NCBI RefSeq assembly: GCF_001070855.1
Contig: NZ_JVLH01000009.1
Location: 1 to 64,000, forward strand
Direction: 5' to 3'
Length of the DNA: 64,000 nucleotides
Source of the DNA: Trueperella pyogenes
GTDB lineage: Bacteria; Actinomycetota; Actinomycetes; Actinomycetales; Actinomycetaceae
Shown here: piece by piece, positions 35,343 to 44,208 of the stretch
Layout: the number at the start of each line of letters is the position of its first letter
Numbering within the stretch: the stretch's first letter is position 1
Translations under genes and position numbers: made by a program
The notes under the pieces: model-generated
Told to the model about the DNA's origin: nothing
The model's input: the letters and a program-made list of their open reading frames with translations, nothing else
Databases searched by the model: none

Positions 35343-35414
35343 GGGCCTATAGCTCAATGGTAGAGCAGCGGACTTTTAATCCGTGGGTTGGGGGTTCGAG
35401 TCCCCCTGGGCCTA
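35343..35414 (+). tRNA. tRNA-Lys (anticodon TTT)
   Basis: Cloverleaf: acceptor GGGCCTA with TGGGCCT (two wobble pairs), D-stem GCTC, anticodon arm GCGGA-CTTTTAA-TCCGT giving TTT, T-arm GGGGGTTCGAGTCCCCC. No encoded CCA. Confidence 0.92.
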
Positions 35415-35430
35415 CTTCTTTTGTGCTTTT

Positions 35431-36342
35431 CTAGTTTTCTGTTTCTTCTGTGCCCTGAACACTTTTGACATCGGGATGCGCACGCCCCGCCATCGAGGCA
35501 ATCCCCACGGCAATTGAAATGCACACCAAACCGACCAATTGCCACAGGCTAGGAATCTGACGCAAAAGCACTGCACCGATCAGAGCCGAGGTCGCGGGAA
35601 GAAGTGCCGTAAACAAGGCAAAAGTCGCCGCAGAAACCCGCTTCATCGCCATGGCTTCAAGGCTGTATGGGAAAACTGTCGACAAGAATGCCAAGGCAAT
35701 GACCGCGACTAAAACCTTTCGATCACTGAATGCGGCCATCGCACCTGGGGCCAGAATTGGCGCAGAGATCAAGGCGCTGAACGCACAACCCAGCGAAAGG
35801 TTGGTCATCGCGGAGCTCGAAGACGCAGCTTTTTGTCCAAGGAGGATATATCCCGCCCATGAGGCCGCGGCCCCCATGTCCCAGGCCAATCCCGGAAGTG
35901 TTTGCGGATCGCTCAAATCCAGGCCTAGACCACCAATGGCGCAGACCCCACAAAGTGCAAAAAATGCGGCAACTCGCGGCGCCCAGCCACGGCCTCGGAA
36001 CACCGCAACCGCCACGGGGCCAAGAAATTCCAGGGATACTGTCGCTCCCAAAGGAATGCGGGAAATGGCCTCGTAAAAGCACGAATTCATGCAGACCAAG
36101 GCAATGCCGAAGAAGAGAGCGCCCTTCAGGGTCGCGCGATCAAGGCCTCGCCACGGGCGCACCCACGCGCACAGGACCAAACCGCCAACAAATCCCCTCC
36201 ACCAGGCGACCGAGGCCGGTTCAACGACAGAGAAGGCGAAAACTGCGACGGCAGCCCCGCTGTATTGAATGAGAGCCGAGGTAACGATCAATACCTGTGC
36301 GGGAATGCGGTTTGCTATTCCCGCTAATGATCGGCTGCTCAC
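35431..36342 (-). CDS. EamA/RhtA-type exporter
   Basis: 303 residues with about ten hydrophobic helices in two EamA repeats; motifs such as SLEFLGPVAVAVFRGRG, GAAASWAGYILLGQKAAS and SLEAMAMKRVSAATFALF match RhtA-type amino acid or metabolite exporters. GTG start behind GGAGGAGG, overlapping the upstream paralogue by 4 bases. The two proteins are about half identical by eye, so they arose by tandem duplication. Confidence 0.88.
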   Translation of the reverse strand: MSSRSLAGIANRIPAQVLIVTSALIQYSGAAVAVFAFSVVEPASVAWWRGFVGGLVLCAWVRPWRGLDRATLKGALFFGIALVCMNSCFYEAISRIPLGATVSLEFLGPVAVAVFRGRGWAPRVAAFFALCGVCAIGGLGLDLSDPQTLPGLAWDMGAAASWAGYILLGQKAASSSSAMTNLSLGCAFSALISAPILAPGAMAAFSDRKVLVAVIALAFLSTVFPYSLEAMAMKRVSAATFALFTALLPATSALIGAVLLRQIPSLWQLVGLVCISIAVGIASMAGRAHPDVKSVQGTEETEN

Positions 36343-37286
36343 GATCCTCCTCCAATTAGTTCACGTACTTCTTCGGCAAGGATCTCACCTTCCTTCGAGG
36401 AATCCTTTGAAGCAATTCCAACAGCGACCGAAATGAGAACAAGCCCCAGAATCTGCCACAGTGTGGGAATCTGCCAGAGGATGATCACACCCATTAGCAG
36501 CGACGAGGCCGGAGAAAGCGCAGTAAAAAGCGAAAAGTCTGCCGCCGAAATCCTATGCATGGCAAGGGCTTCAAAGGAGCAAGGAATGATGGTGGATAGG
36601 ACCGCAACAAGCACGACAATCCCAAGCAACCATGGTTGAGTGAGCGCAGGTAAGGCTGGCTGAGCCATGAAAGGTGAAAGTATCAGCCCACTGAGCGCAC
36701 AACCGACCGCAACATTGGTAATTCCCGAGCGTTTCGATGCCACACGCTGCCCCAAAAGGATGTAGACCGCCCACGCGACAGCACTCAAGCCCGCCCATTT
36801 CAGCCCGGGAATAAAACCTGGATCATTGGTGTCGAGGCCAAGCCCGCCAATAGCAACGACCCCCACCAAGGCAAGGAAAGCAGCAAGGCGCGGAAGCCAG
36901 CCTCGGCCACGAATCACTGCGACGGCAACAGGTCCGATGAACTCCATTGAGACGGCTGGACCTAGGGGCAAATATGCGATCGATTCAAAGAACGTGATGT
37001 TCATGGTGATCAACGCCAAGCCGAAGCAAGCGGACTCAACAAGATCCTTCGCGCTCAGGCCAACACGCCAGGGGCGTCGCCAGGCACACAAGATCATCCC
37101 TGCGATGAAAACACGCATCCATGCCACAGCACCGGGCTGGACAGACCCAAAAATCAGGACTGCAACAGCCGCACCGCTATACGCACTAAGCGCAGCACCA
37201 ACAATCAGAAGAGGCGCGGGAACACGTGAAAGAAGCGCACGAAGATGGGAGAGCACTCCCCCACTATGCCACAGGGTCAGGGACAA
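36339..37286 (-). CDS. EamA/RhtA-type exporter, paralogue
   Basis: About 315 residues with the same layout as the downstream gene (SMEFIGPVAVAVIRGRG, AVAWAVYILLGQRVAS, SFEALAMHRISAADFSLF). Start uncertain: the TTG at 37286 or GTG at 37256 lie in a GGGGGAG region. The 5' end overlaps the 3' end of msrB by up to 23 bases if the first start is used. Together with its neighbour it may form a pair of exporters of different specificity. Confidence 0.87.
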   Translation of the reverse strand: MSLTLWHSGGVLSHLRALLSRVPAPLLIVGAALSAYSGAAVAVLIFGSVQPGAVAWMRVFIAGMILCAWRRPWRVGLSAKDLVESACFGLALITMNITFFESIAYLPLGPAVSMEFIGPVAVAVIRGRGWLPRLAAFLALVGVVAIGGLGLDTNDPGFIPGLKWAGLSAVAWAVYILLGQRVASKRSGITNVAVGCALSGLILSPFMAQPALPALTQPWLLGIVVLVAVLSTIIPCSFEALAMHRISAADFSLFTALSPASSLLMGVIILWQIPTLWQILGLVLISVAVGIASKDSSKEGEILAEEVRELIGGGS

Positions 37287-37731
37287 ATTGTAGGCAGACG
37301 GAATTCATGCAAAAACGATTTCCCGTTGGCTGATTCGGTGCGTCATCAAAAATGTGCCCTAGATGAGAATCACAGCTTGCACAGCGCACCTCGATGCGGC
37401 GCATACCGTGGGAAATATCCTCGAAATAGTTCACTGCACCGGGCAGCGCTTCATAGAAACTCGGCCACCCGCAATGCGATTCAAACTTCGTTGACGAGGG
37501 GAAAAGCTGAGCGCCACACGCCGCGCACAGATAGGTACCCGAGCGGTGTTCATCCAGCAGCTCACCTGTCCAAGGCGCCTCAGTCCCAGCTTGACGAAGA
37601 ACCAAGTACTGCTGGGGAGTGAGGCGATCACGCCACTCATCGTCACTGTAATTCACGCTGGGGGCCGCCTGCTGCGCCTGCGCAAGGTGTTCGAGCTGCG
37701 TTGCACGATCACGGGTTCGAATGATCTTCAT
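37264..37731 (-). CDS. msrB: Peptide-methionine (R)-S-oxide reductase
   Basis: 155 residues. Zinc ligands Cys69/Cys72 and Cys117/Cys120, HCGWPSF substrate loop, and catalytic Cys141 in RFCMNSVCL (typical members have RYCxNSxxL). It repairs methionine-R-sulfoxide in proteins with thioredoxin. Soluble; a resolving cysteine at 146 is possible. Situated between the MscS gene and the EamA genes on the same strand. Confidence 0.97.
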   Translation of the reverse strand: MKIIRTRDRATQLEHLAQAQQAAPSVNYSDDEWRDRLTPQQYLVLRQAGTEAPWTGELLDEHRSGTYLCAACGAQLFPSSTKFESHCGWPSFYEALPGAVNYFEDISHGMRRIEVRCASCDSHLGHIFDDAPNQPTGNRFCMNSVCLQFVPDPVA

Positions 37732-37746
37732 GTTATTTTCCTCGAT

Positions 37747-39594
37747 TCAGTCTTGTTGAACATCGCTGCGCTGCGGACGCACTGCATCCTCGGGCACTCG
37801 AGGTCCACTGTTCAAACGAGTTGTTTCTTCTTCATGGCGTTTCGCCGTTGCTTCGCGTTCTGCTAGGACTTCGTCACCGGGACCGGCGTAAATCTGATTA
37901 CGTTCGTCGGCGTCGGGTGACCCAGAGAAGAGGCGCTCCCCACGAACGACAGTCGCATCCAGATGGGCTTGAGCGGCCTGTACTTGCGGGGCTGAGGCCT
38001 GCGCATTGTCACTGTCCACCTGAGCCTGAGGCAAAAGCGCGGTTGGTCCCCCACCGAGGTGGTTCTTGCCTAGACGCGCATTGGCCTGGGCAACCTTTTC
38101 CGCTAGTTGCTCGGCGACCAAAGAATGCAGCATTGTCTGCGAAAAAACCTGGGTCTGCGCGTCACTGGCCGAGGCCACAGCAGTGACCTTCCCCGTATCA
38201 GCGAGCTCGCGCTGACGCTGAGCCATTGCCCTCCTTCGTGCACGCTTCGCTTTTTGCCGGGCTGCCAGCAGGCGGACAGAATGGACTGCATCATCCAGGG
38301 GACCCGAATCGGCATCTTCTGCCTTGCCCTGGGAAGAAACCGACGAGGCCTGAGCGGGCTTTCCTGGCGCTGATACCGGGTGCGAGTTGGGGGCACCCGT
38401 CGTATCGGCGGCAATACCTGACAGTTCCTTCGCAAGACGGGCGACGGCCTCGCGAGAGGTATCCTGCGTAACCGTCTCAACCTCCAAGGGCTGGACACGC
38501 GTATGCGGACGGATCGCAGGATCCTCATCAACAACCCACCGAATCATGTTTTCACGTAGATAGCAGCGCAGATCCCACAGCGCTCCGGAGTCCTTCGCAG
38601 AGACAACAATGCGAACAGTCATTGTCGTTTCATCCGAGTCAGCAACCTGAACGGCCCACGAACGGCCATCCCACAAGTCAGTTGCAAGAAGGAGCTGTTG
38701 AACGTGACTACGGATCAGAGTTAAAGGCGCAGTCCAGTCGAGCTTGAGCTCGACATTACCCAGCTTGGTCGTAGCGCGACGCGTCCAGTTTTCGAAGGTG
38801 TTGGACGTGAAGTAGGTCGAAGGAACGATGAGCCGGCGTTCGTCTGGAAGTCGAACAACAACGTAAGAAAGAGTGATTTCTTCAACCTTGCCCGAAACAT
38901 TGTCCTTACCGACGACAACCACATCGCCGACGCGAATCGCATCCGTGAAGGCCAATTGGATACCGGCAAAAACATTTCCCAAGGTCTGCTGGGCTGCAAG
39001 ACCGGCGATCACCGAAACGACACCTGCAGAGGCCAGAACGGTTGTCATTGCCTGACGCGCGGCATCAAAAGTGAAGAGGGCTGCGCAAACACCAAGAAGG
39101 ATGACCAGAGCCTGTAGCAGACGACGGATGACCTGCGCTTGAGTTTCAAACTTACGGGAAACGCCTCCGTCTTTTTCCTGGCGGATTCGTGCCGCATCTT
39201 CGAAGATCCACGCACTGTTGTAAACCATCCAAGTCATCGTCAAAATGCCAATAATGAGCAGAACATGGGAGATGAAGCCCACCATTCCGCCATTGGACCA
39301 ATCTGACAGAGTGGTATTGACCAGCATGAATTGCAGGCCAGCCCACGCGCCCCAAGCCATCGCAGTGATGTAGTACGAGGTCCGGACACGTTTGGTAATC
39401 GCCGCAAAATAGCGCGAGCGACGGGCAATTGGACGCGTCAAAAGGACGATCACCAGCGCCACAACGAAGGCGATAACCAAACCAACTGCGGCGCCGAAGA
39501 TCAGTGATGCCAAGTCCAGTGCATTTTGAACAGCATCTTGTGCAACCCCCGTTGGCGAAGGCGAGGGTGTCGGATCGTCAGCACTGAAAATCAT
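37747..39594 (-). CDS. MscS-family mechanosensitive channel
   Basis: 615 residues. Several N-terminal helices, the TM3-like pore helix rich in Gly/Ala (TTVLASAGVVSVIAGLAAQQTLGNVFAG), the MscS beta domain (DAIRVGDVVVVGKDNVSGKVEEI) and a long cytoplasmic tail of over 220 Gln/Ala/Arg-rich residues, longer than in E. coli MscS. It opens under membrane tension to release solutes during hypo-osmotic shock. AAGGACGG precedes the ATG. Probably transcribed into msrB. Confidence 0.9.
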   Translation of the reverse strand: MIFSADDPTPSPSPTGVAQDAVQNALDLASLIFGAAVGLVIAFVVALVIVLLTRPIARRSRYFAAITKRVRTSYYITAMAWGAWAGLQFMLVNTTLSDWSNGGMVGFISHVLLIIGILTMTWMVYNSAWIFEDAARIRQEKDGGVSRKFETQAQVIRRLLQALVILLGVCAALFTFDAARQAMTTVLASAGVVSVIAGLAAQQTLGNVFAGIQLAFTDAIRVGDVVVVGKDNVSGKVEEITLSYVVVRLPDERRLIVPSTYFTSNTFENWTRRATTKLGNVELKLDWTAPLTLIRSHVQQLLLATDLWDGRSWAVQVADSDETTMTVRIVVSAKDSGALWDLRCYLRENMIRWVVDEDPAIRPHTRVQPLEVETVTQDTSREAVARLAKELSGIAADTTGAPNSHPVSAPGKPAQASSVSSQGKAEDADSGPLDDAVHSVRLLAARQKAKRARRRAMAQRQRELADTGKVTAVASASDAQTQVFSQTMLHSLVAEQLAEKVAQANARLGKNHLGGGPTALLPQAQVDSDNAQASAPQVQAAQAHLDATVVRGERLFSGSPDADERNQIYAGPGDEVLAEREATAKRHEEETTRLNSGPRVPEDAVRPQRSDVQQD

Positions 39595-39812
39595 AAAACC
39601 GTCCTTGAATCACTCATTCGGTACTCCCTCAAGCCTAGGCGCGATCATTGAGAATCGCCTGAGGCTTGAATCGATAGACACCATTGCAAATCCCAGAATA
39701 TCAAGGAAAAGTAGCTATGTGACGGTCATCACTGCCATTCTTTTTGCTTTAAGGCCCTGCTTCTGCCTAATATTCTCTTCGTCCTCGGACGCCAGACCGG
39801 TGGCCGACAGTG

Positions 39813-39885
<73 letters not shown>

Positions 39886-39946
39886 CTTCTTCGAAGTCGC
39901 TCGTGTCGACAGTGAAGAAAAATTCAATAGGCTTCACCTATTGTGA

Positions 39947-40020
39947 GGCCCCGTAGCGCAGTTGGTTAGCGCGCCGCCCTGTCACGGCGGAGGTCGCGGG
40001 TTCAAGTCCCGTCGGGGTCG
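39947..40020 (+). tRNA. tRNA-Asp (anticodon GTC)
   Basis: GGCCCCG/CGGGGTC acceptor, CCGCC-CTGTCAC-GGCGG anticodon arm (GTC), T-arm GCGGGTTCAAGTCCCGT. CCA not encoded. Confidence 0.94.
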
Positions 40021-40048
40021 CAAGACCAGGCCAGTAGGTTTCGGTCCT

Positions 40049-40124
40049 GGCTCTGTAGCTCAGTTGGTAGAGCGTTCGACTGAAAATCGAAAGGTCACCG
40101 GATCGACGCCGGTCGGAGCCACCA
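40049..40124 (+). tRNA. tRNA-Phe (anticodon GAA), CCA encoded
   Basis: GGCTCTG/CGGAGCC acceptor, anticodon arm TTCGA-CTGAAAA-TCGAA (GAA). Discriminator A is followed directly by CCA, unlike the other tRNAs here. A terminator hairpin follows. Confidence 0.93.
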
Positions 40125-40127
40125 GAT

Positions 40128-40152
40128 AAAACCCTCGCATCGCGAGGGTTTT
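40128..40152 (+). terminator. Terminator of the tRNA cluster
   Basis: AAAACCCTCGC pairs with GCGAGGGTTTT across ATC, with the T run in the 3' arm; 4 nt after tRNA-Phe. Confidence 0.85.
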
Positions 40153-40391
40153 GTTGTATCTACTGCGACCAGAATCACACTTCCTCCCCCATGCTCCACA
40201 ACTCTGAGCACAAACCTTTCTTGACCTGCAACAACACTTGCCAGAAAACACTTTTTGGCAACTTGGTCAACCATGGCGAGGCACCAAAAAAGCTGCCTTA
40301 GAACTTTTAGACCATCCCAGATATTTGTGAATTCATCCCTGAACTGACTAGCATTTAGATATCCCACACAAATCAATCAGGAGATTTTCAG

Positions 40392-41942
40392 GTGTCGATA
40401 CGCGTTCAAACTCTCACAAGATCAGCGATTTCGGGGCTTTCAATGCTCCTCGCATGTTTCCTCGCATTGGCCTATTTCATCGTTTCTCAAGGCGCCTCAC
40501 AGGCTGCAACCGTCAATGACATCGTCAAGGATGTCAAGCTCTCTGGAGTCAGCTCCTCGACGAAGCTCGGCGTTGGCACCATGATGCAGGTTGACTTCAC
40601 CATCGATGGAACGGGGAAGGCTATCCGCCAGGGAGACACTTTCACCATCCAAGCGCCCCCGGAGCTCAACACCTTCGCTTCAACCGGCACGCAACTTCAA
40701 TTCGACATGATTGCCCCTGATGGTCAGGTCGCTGTCAATTGCTCTGCTCCCGCACCTGAACCCGGAGCGGTCATCACCTGTACCTTCACAGACTACGCAA
40801 ACTCCCACCAGAACATCACCGGTTCAGGTTGGGCAAAGATGAGCGCAGCTGCAAAGACTACTGCTGGCGCAGTGTCCTTCTTGATTGATGGCAAGGCTGT
40901 TTCTGTTCAGCTCCCCGGTGACGGAACCGGAATTGGCGACACCAATATCGGAAAAACCACCAAACACAACAAGGGCGGAACAGTCGACTCCGATGATCCT
41001 TCGTTGATTAACTGGTCGATTAACGTCGTGGAGTCAGGAATCTCGGTCGACACCATCACTGTTGACGATACCTTCACGAATGACAATGGTGGCTACACCT
41101 TGGCCAACGAGCCCTCAATGTTAGTGTGGGCTAACGGAGACGACTTCCCCTTGGGAGATTCCACAACGGTATCGAATGGCGATGCTCTGAACGGCGGCAC
41201 CTTCACCGTCACAAAGAAGGCCGACGGCAGCGGTTTCACCGCAACTTGGCCGAAGGGCAACGGAAACGCAATCTATTCGATCTCCTATGACACCAAGATC
41301 AAGAACTCGGCAATGGTCGGTAAGTCTGCAACCTTTACTAACAACGCCTCTGTCAACGCCGTTGCATTGGTCGGAAAAGCGGTAATCACAGCCGATGGTG
41401 GCGGTTCAACCGACGACAATCCCTCATTGCCTCGCCCCACACCAACGACAACGACTCCGGAACCTACCCCGAGTACGACAACACCGGAGCCAACCCCAAG
41501 CACAACCACTCCCGAGCCGACCCCTACCACAACGACTCCGGAACCAACCCCCACGACGACTGAGGCCACCCCGGAGCCTACTCCCAGCACGACGACTCCC
41601 GAGCCGACCCCAACGACAACAACACCGGAGCCAACCCCAAGCACAACCACTCCGGAACCAACACCGACGACTACTGAGCCAACTCCGGAGGTCTCAACAA
41701 CAACTCCTCAGCCTGCGGCCTCGACAAGTAGCACGACTCCTCCGGTAAGCCCCGAGACAAGCAACCCTCCGCTTCCGCCGGCACCACAGCAGAATGTGCC
41801 CCCCGCGGCTCCTTCACCCAAGGAAGCGAATCGTTCCCTTGCTTCGACTGGCACCGATGCGACTCTTGCCGCAGCTGCTGCACTGAGTGCGGCAATTGGC
41901 GGCGGGCTGCTTGTAGCCCGCACTCGTCGCGAACAGGATTGA
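40392..41942 (+). CDS. MSCRAMM-like adhesin with Thr-Pro-Glu stalk and sortase signal
   Basis: 516 residues from GTG behind AGGAG. Signal peptide (1-38), then a pair of Ig-like beta domains (about 38-340) of the SdrG/adhesin type (VDFTIDGTGKAIRQGDTFTI, INWSINVVESG, a TFTNNASV ending). A stalk of about 110 residues made of TTTPEPTP-type repeats carries it through the wall. The sorting signal is LASTG followed by a hydrophobic helix and RTRREQD. Ligand unknown; probably host matrix or a bacterial partner. No sortase nearby. Confidence 0.85.
   Translation: MSIRVQTLTRSAISGLSMLLACFLALAYFIVSQGASQAATVNDIVKDVKLSGVSSSTKLGVGTMMQVDFTIDGTGKAIRQGDTFTIQAPPELNTFASTGTQLQFDMIAPDGQVAVNCSAPAPEPGAVITCTFTDYANSHQNITGSGWAKMSAAAKTTAGAVSFLIDGKAVSVQLPGDGTGIGDTNIGKTTKHNKGGTVDSDDPSLINWSINVVESGISVDTITVDDTFTNDNGGYTLANEPSMLVWANGDDFPLGDSTTVSNGDALNGGTFTVTKKADGSGFTATWPKGNGNAIYSISYDTKIKNSAMVGKSATFTNNASVNAVALVGKAVITADGGGSTDDNPSLPRPTPTTTTPEPTPSTTTPEPTPSTTTPEPTPTTTTPEPTPTTTEATPEPTPSTTTPEPTPTTTTPEPTPSTTTPEPTPTTTEPTPEVSTTTPQPAASTSSTTPPVSPETSNPPLPPAPQQNVPPAAPSPKEANRSLASTGTDATLAAAAALSAAIGGGLLVARTRREQD
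41435..41690 (+). repeat. Tandem Thr-Pro-Glu coding repeats
   Basis: Within the adhesin gene, about 20 copies of short, imperfect units coding PTPTTT or EPTPSTTT. Slippage would change the stalk length in multiples of the coding unit. Confidence 0.75.
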
Positions 41943-42035
41943 GACAAAGAGTCAATCAGGTTTGTGCATGAAGCCCCGACATAGGGACACAAGGGCACAG
42001 CCCTGATCGGCCGATACGCAATCGACTCAATACAC

Positions 42036-42080
42036 AACAGGGTGGGGGCCAGACGCTGCGCGTCTGGCCCCCACCCTGTT
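42036..42080. terminator. Very strong bidirectional terminator
   Basis: A perfect 20-bp stem beginning AACAGGGTGGGGGCCAGACG with a 5-nt loop, between the adhesin (plus) and the small membrane protein (minus). Confidence 0.9.
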
Positions 42081-42103
42081 ATAACCGCATCTAGCGGTGG
42101 TGA

Positions 42104-42394
42104 TTAGTCTTCGCGGGTCGTAACCTCAATGATCTGAACTTCAGCGGAATCTGGGATATCAGCCGCGCGAGGAGCAGATTTTCCAGAAGCACTAGTCGAA
42201 GGCTCATCAACCACGGTGCTGTCAACAACGCGCACACCCGGTCGCGGGGCCCCATAGCGCGAAGGAGCGTCTTGCCCCATGCCGCGACGCATCGCGCGAC
42301 GGACAAAGAAAATGAAGGCAGCTGAAATCAGTGCAACACCGATGACAACGATCAGAATCAGGTTGCCCAGTAGCGTAAGAAGTCCACCAATCAT
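42104..42394 (-). CDS. Small membrane protein
   Basis: 96 residues: one N-terminal helix (about 5-30, LLTLLGNLILIVVIGVALIS), a basic segment (RRAMRRGMG), then a polar acidic tail. AGGGTGAA precedes the ATG. Not recognised as a family. The divergent TetR gene starts 134 nt away, so regulation by it is possible but unproven. Confidence 0.6.
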   Translation of the reverse strand: MIGGLLTLLGNLILIVVIGVALISAAFIFFVRRAMRRGMGQDAPSRYGAPRPGVRVVDSTVVDEPSTSASGKSAPRAADIPDSAEVQIIEVTTRED

Positions 42395-42527
42395 GCATTC
42401 ACCCTACACTGGGCACAATGGTCGTGAGAGAATAGAGCCCTCAGCTCTAAACGAACATGTCACTGAAGACGCATCGCCTTCGCCTGTGCATGTTCCACTC
42501 GGTGTCGGCAGGAAGAGGCGGTTATAT

Positions 42528-43268
42528 ATGGGAAAACGAGCCGAAACCCAGGACCGTCTCCTCGCAGCAACTCGACACATCATCATCACCGAAGGCATTG
42601 AAGCTACATCACTTGAGCACATCTGCGCAGTTGCAGGTTTTACCCGCGGCGCCTTCTACTCAAATTTTTCCTCTAAAGACTCACTGCTGGGAATCTTGGC
42701 CGAAGGCGAATACGCCGACCTGATCCAACGCCTGCGTGAACGCGTCCTTTTGTGGGAGAACGCCCAAACCCCCGCTTCCCAGGGAGGTGAGGGGGATCGT
42801 CACCTCCTCATGGAAAACCTGCTCTACGAAGCCTTGGACGCAATCCATATTGACGAAGGGCTCTACATCCTCCACTCCGAGATGCTCATGCGCTCAATCC
42901 GCGACCCCGAGTGGGGTATGCGACTGCTGGACCTCAATCGTGAATTTGCAGATCAACTCGGTTCGGTTCTGCAGACAATCCTGACGGCCGCTGGCCGCGA
43001 ACTTACGGTTCCCATTGGTGCGCTTACCCAAAGTGTCATCGGTGTCGTCATGCGCGCTGCAGGCCTTGCGGGTTGGCGTCAATCCATTCGCGAGTACCGG
43101 AGTAAGCAGAGTACTGCTACAAACTCCGGCTACCCAGCGCCAGCTCCTCACGAAGATCACCCCCCGCTCCCACCTGCCCACACAGCCTCACAGGCCAGCC
43201 CGGCAACCCGATCAATTCTCGAAGTCGTCCTGGTCCTGCTCTACGCCTGCTCGCGCGAAATCGACTGA
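42528..43268 (+). CDS. TetR-family transcriptional regulator
   Basis: 246 residues from MGKRAETQDR (ATG 42528, GGAAGAGG before it). TetR helix-turn-helix at about 5-50 with ICAVAGFTRGAFYSNFSSKD, the same signature as the regulator at 3.8 kb, so the two are paralogues or share a clade. The ligand domain is not recognised. It lies just upstream of the fatty acid operon, so lipid control is conceivable, but no operator is seen. Confidence 0.9.
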   Translation: MGKRAETQDRLLAATRHIIITEGIEATSLEHICAVAGFTRGAFYSNFSSKDSLLGILAEGEYADLIQRLRERVLLWENAQTPASQGGEGDRHLLMENLLYEALDAIHIDEGLYILHSEMLMRSIRDPEWGMRLLDLNREFADQLGSVLQTILTAAGRELTVPIGALTQSVIGVVMRAAGLAGWRQSIREYRSKQSTATNSGYPAPAPHEDHPPLPPAHTASQASPATRSILEVVLVLLYACSREID

Positions 43269-43422
43269 AAATACACATCGGTATCGCTCTCAAAGCGTTT
43301 TCAAAGGAAACTTCAAGAGTCGCAGAATTACGCCGAAAACTCATAGCATCTCATCTGCGTTCCGGGCGCATCCCTCACAATATGCACCCCTGTATTTGTC
43401 CGCTCATGCGGCGAATTGAACG

Positions 43423-44208
43423 ATGGGTGTAATGCAGATTGATCAAGAAGCACCCGTCCTTCACTGCGACGAAGTTGACTCAACGAACACTCACCTTGCC
43501 CACATCGTGCTCGGCGAGGGGTCAACTGCGCCTTCGGGGATAGCGCTGTGGGCAAGCCGCCAGAACAAGGGTCGCGGACGCGATGGACGCGTCTGGCTCT
43601 CTTCCGATGAAGCGCTGACTTTCTCTCTCATGGTTGAGGCCTCGGAAAGCGAATTGGAATGGCTGACCGCGCTGGCCGGGGTCGCACTCCTGCGCACGAT
43701 CCGCAGCACAGGGCTCGACGCAGCAGCAGGCGGTGAGGACACACTTTCACTCAAGTGGCCAAACGATCTGCTCATCAACGGACGTAAAGCCGCTGGAATT
43801 CTCTGCGAACACCTCGACACAAGCGATGAGACCCACCGCGTGATCGTTGGCATCGGGTTAAACATCGGCGCACTACCGCTTGAAGTTCGTGACTTCGCCG
43901 CAAGCTTTGACACCTCAATGAGCAGCGACGAACGCGAATTATTCATCCGCGAACTGCGCATAAACCTCCAACGGCTCTTCACGCTACCCGGCGCACCCGA
44001 ATCCTGGCGCGAGGAGTACAGCTCATACATGCGCATCTTCGGCACGCAATGTCCACTGCACCTTCCCGGGGGCATTCGCTTCACCGCGACTCCGATCAGC
44101 ATCGATGAGCACGCGCACCTGATCTGCCGCTCCACGGAAGGCGAAATTCTCACCGTCACTACGGGGGAAATTTCCCCCACCCCACTAGTGGAAGGACACC
44201 TGTCATGA
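43423..44208 (+). CDS. birA: Biotin--[acetyl-CoA-carboxylase] ligase
   Basis: 261 residues of a monofunctional (Class I) biotin protein ligase: no N-terminal DNA-binding domain, biotin/ATP loop GRGRDGR (50-56), KWPNDLLI and the GxGxN-type IGIGLNIG motif. It charges the carrier lysine of the carboxylase coded by the next gene, whose ATG overlaps its stop (ATGA). ATG start with a weak site. Confidence 0.94.
   Translation: MGVMQIDQEAPVLHCDEVDSTNTHLAHIVLGEGSTAPSGIALWASRQNKGRGRDGRVWLSSDEALTFSLMVEASESELEWLTALAGVALLRTIRSTGLDAAAGGEDTLSLKWPNDLLINGRKAAGILCEHLDTSDETHRVIVGIGLNIGALPLEVRDFAASFDTSMSSDERELFIRELRINLQRLFTLPGAPESWREEYSSYMRIFGTQCPLHLPGGIRFTATPISIDEHAHLICRSTEGEILTVTTGEISPTPLVEGHLS

Noticed and set aside
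40060-40251. 63-residue minus-strand frame at tRNA-Phe
   Set aside because: The end VAPTGVDPVTFRFSVERST is the antisense of the tRNA itself, a common false gene.
41285-41650. Repetitive VVGVGSGVV frame opposite the adhesin
   Set aside because: It is the complement of the Thr-Pro-Glu stalk repeats.
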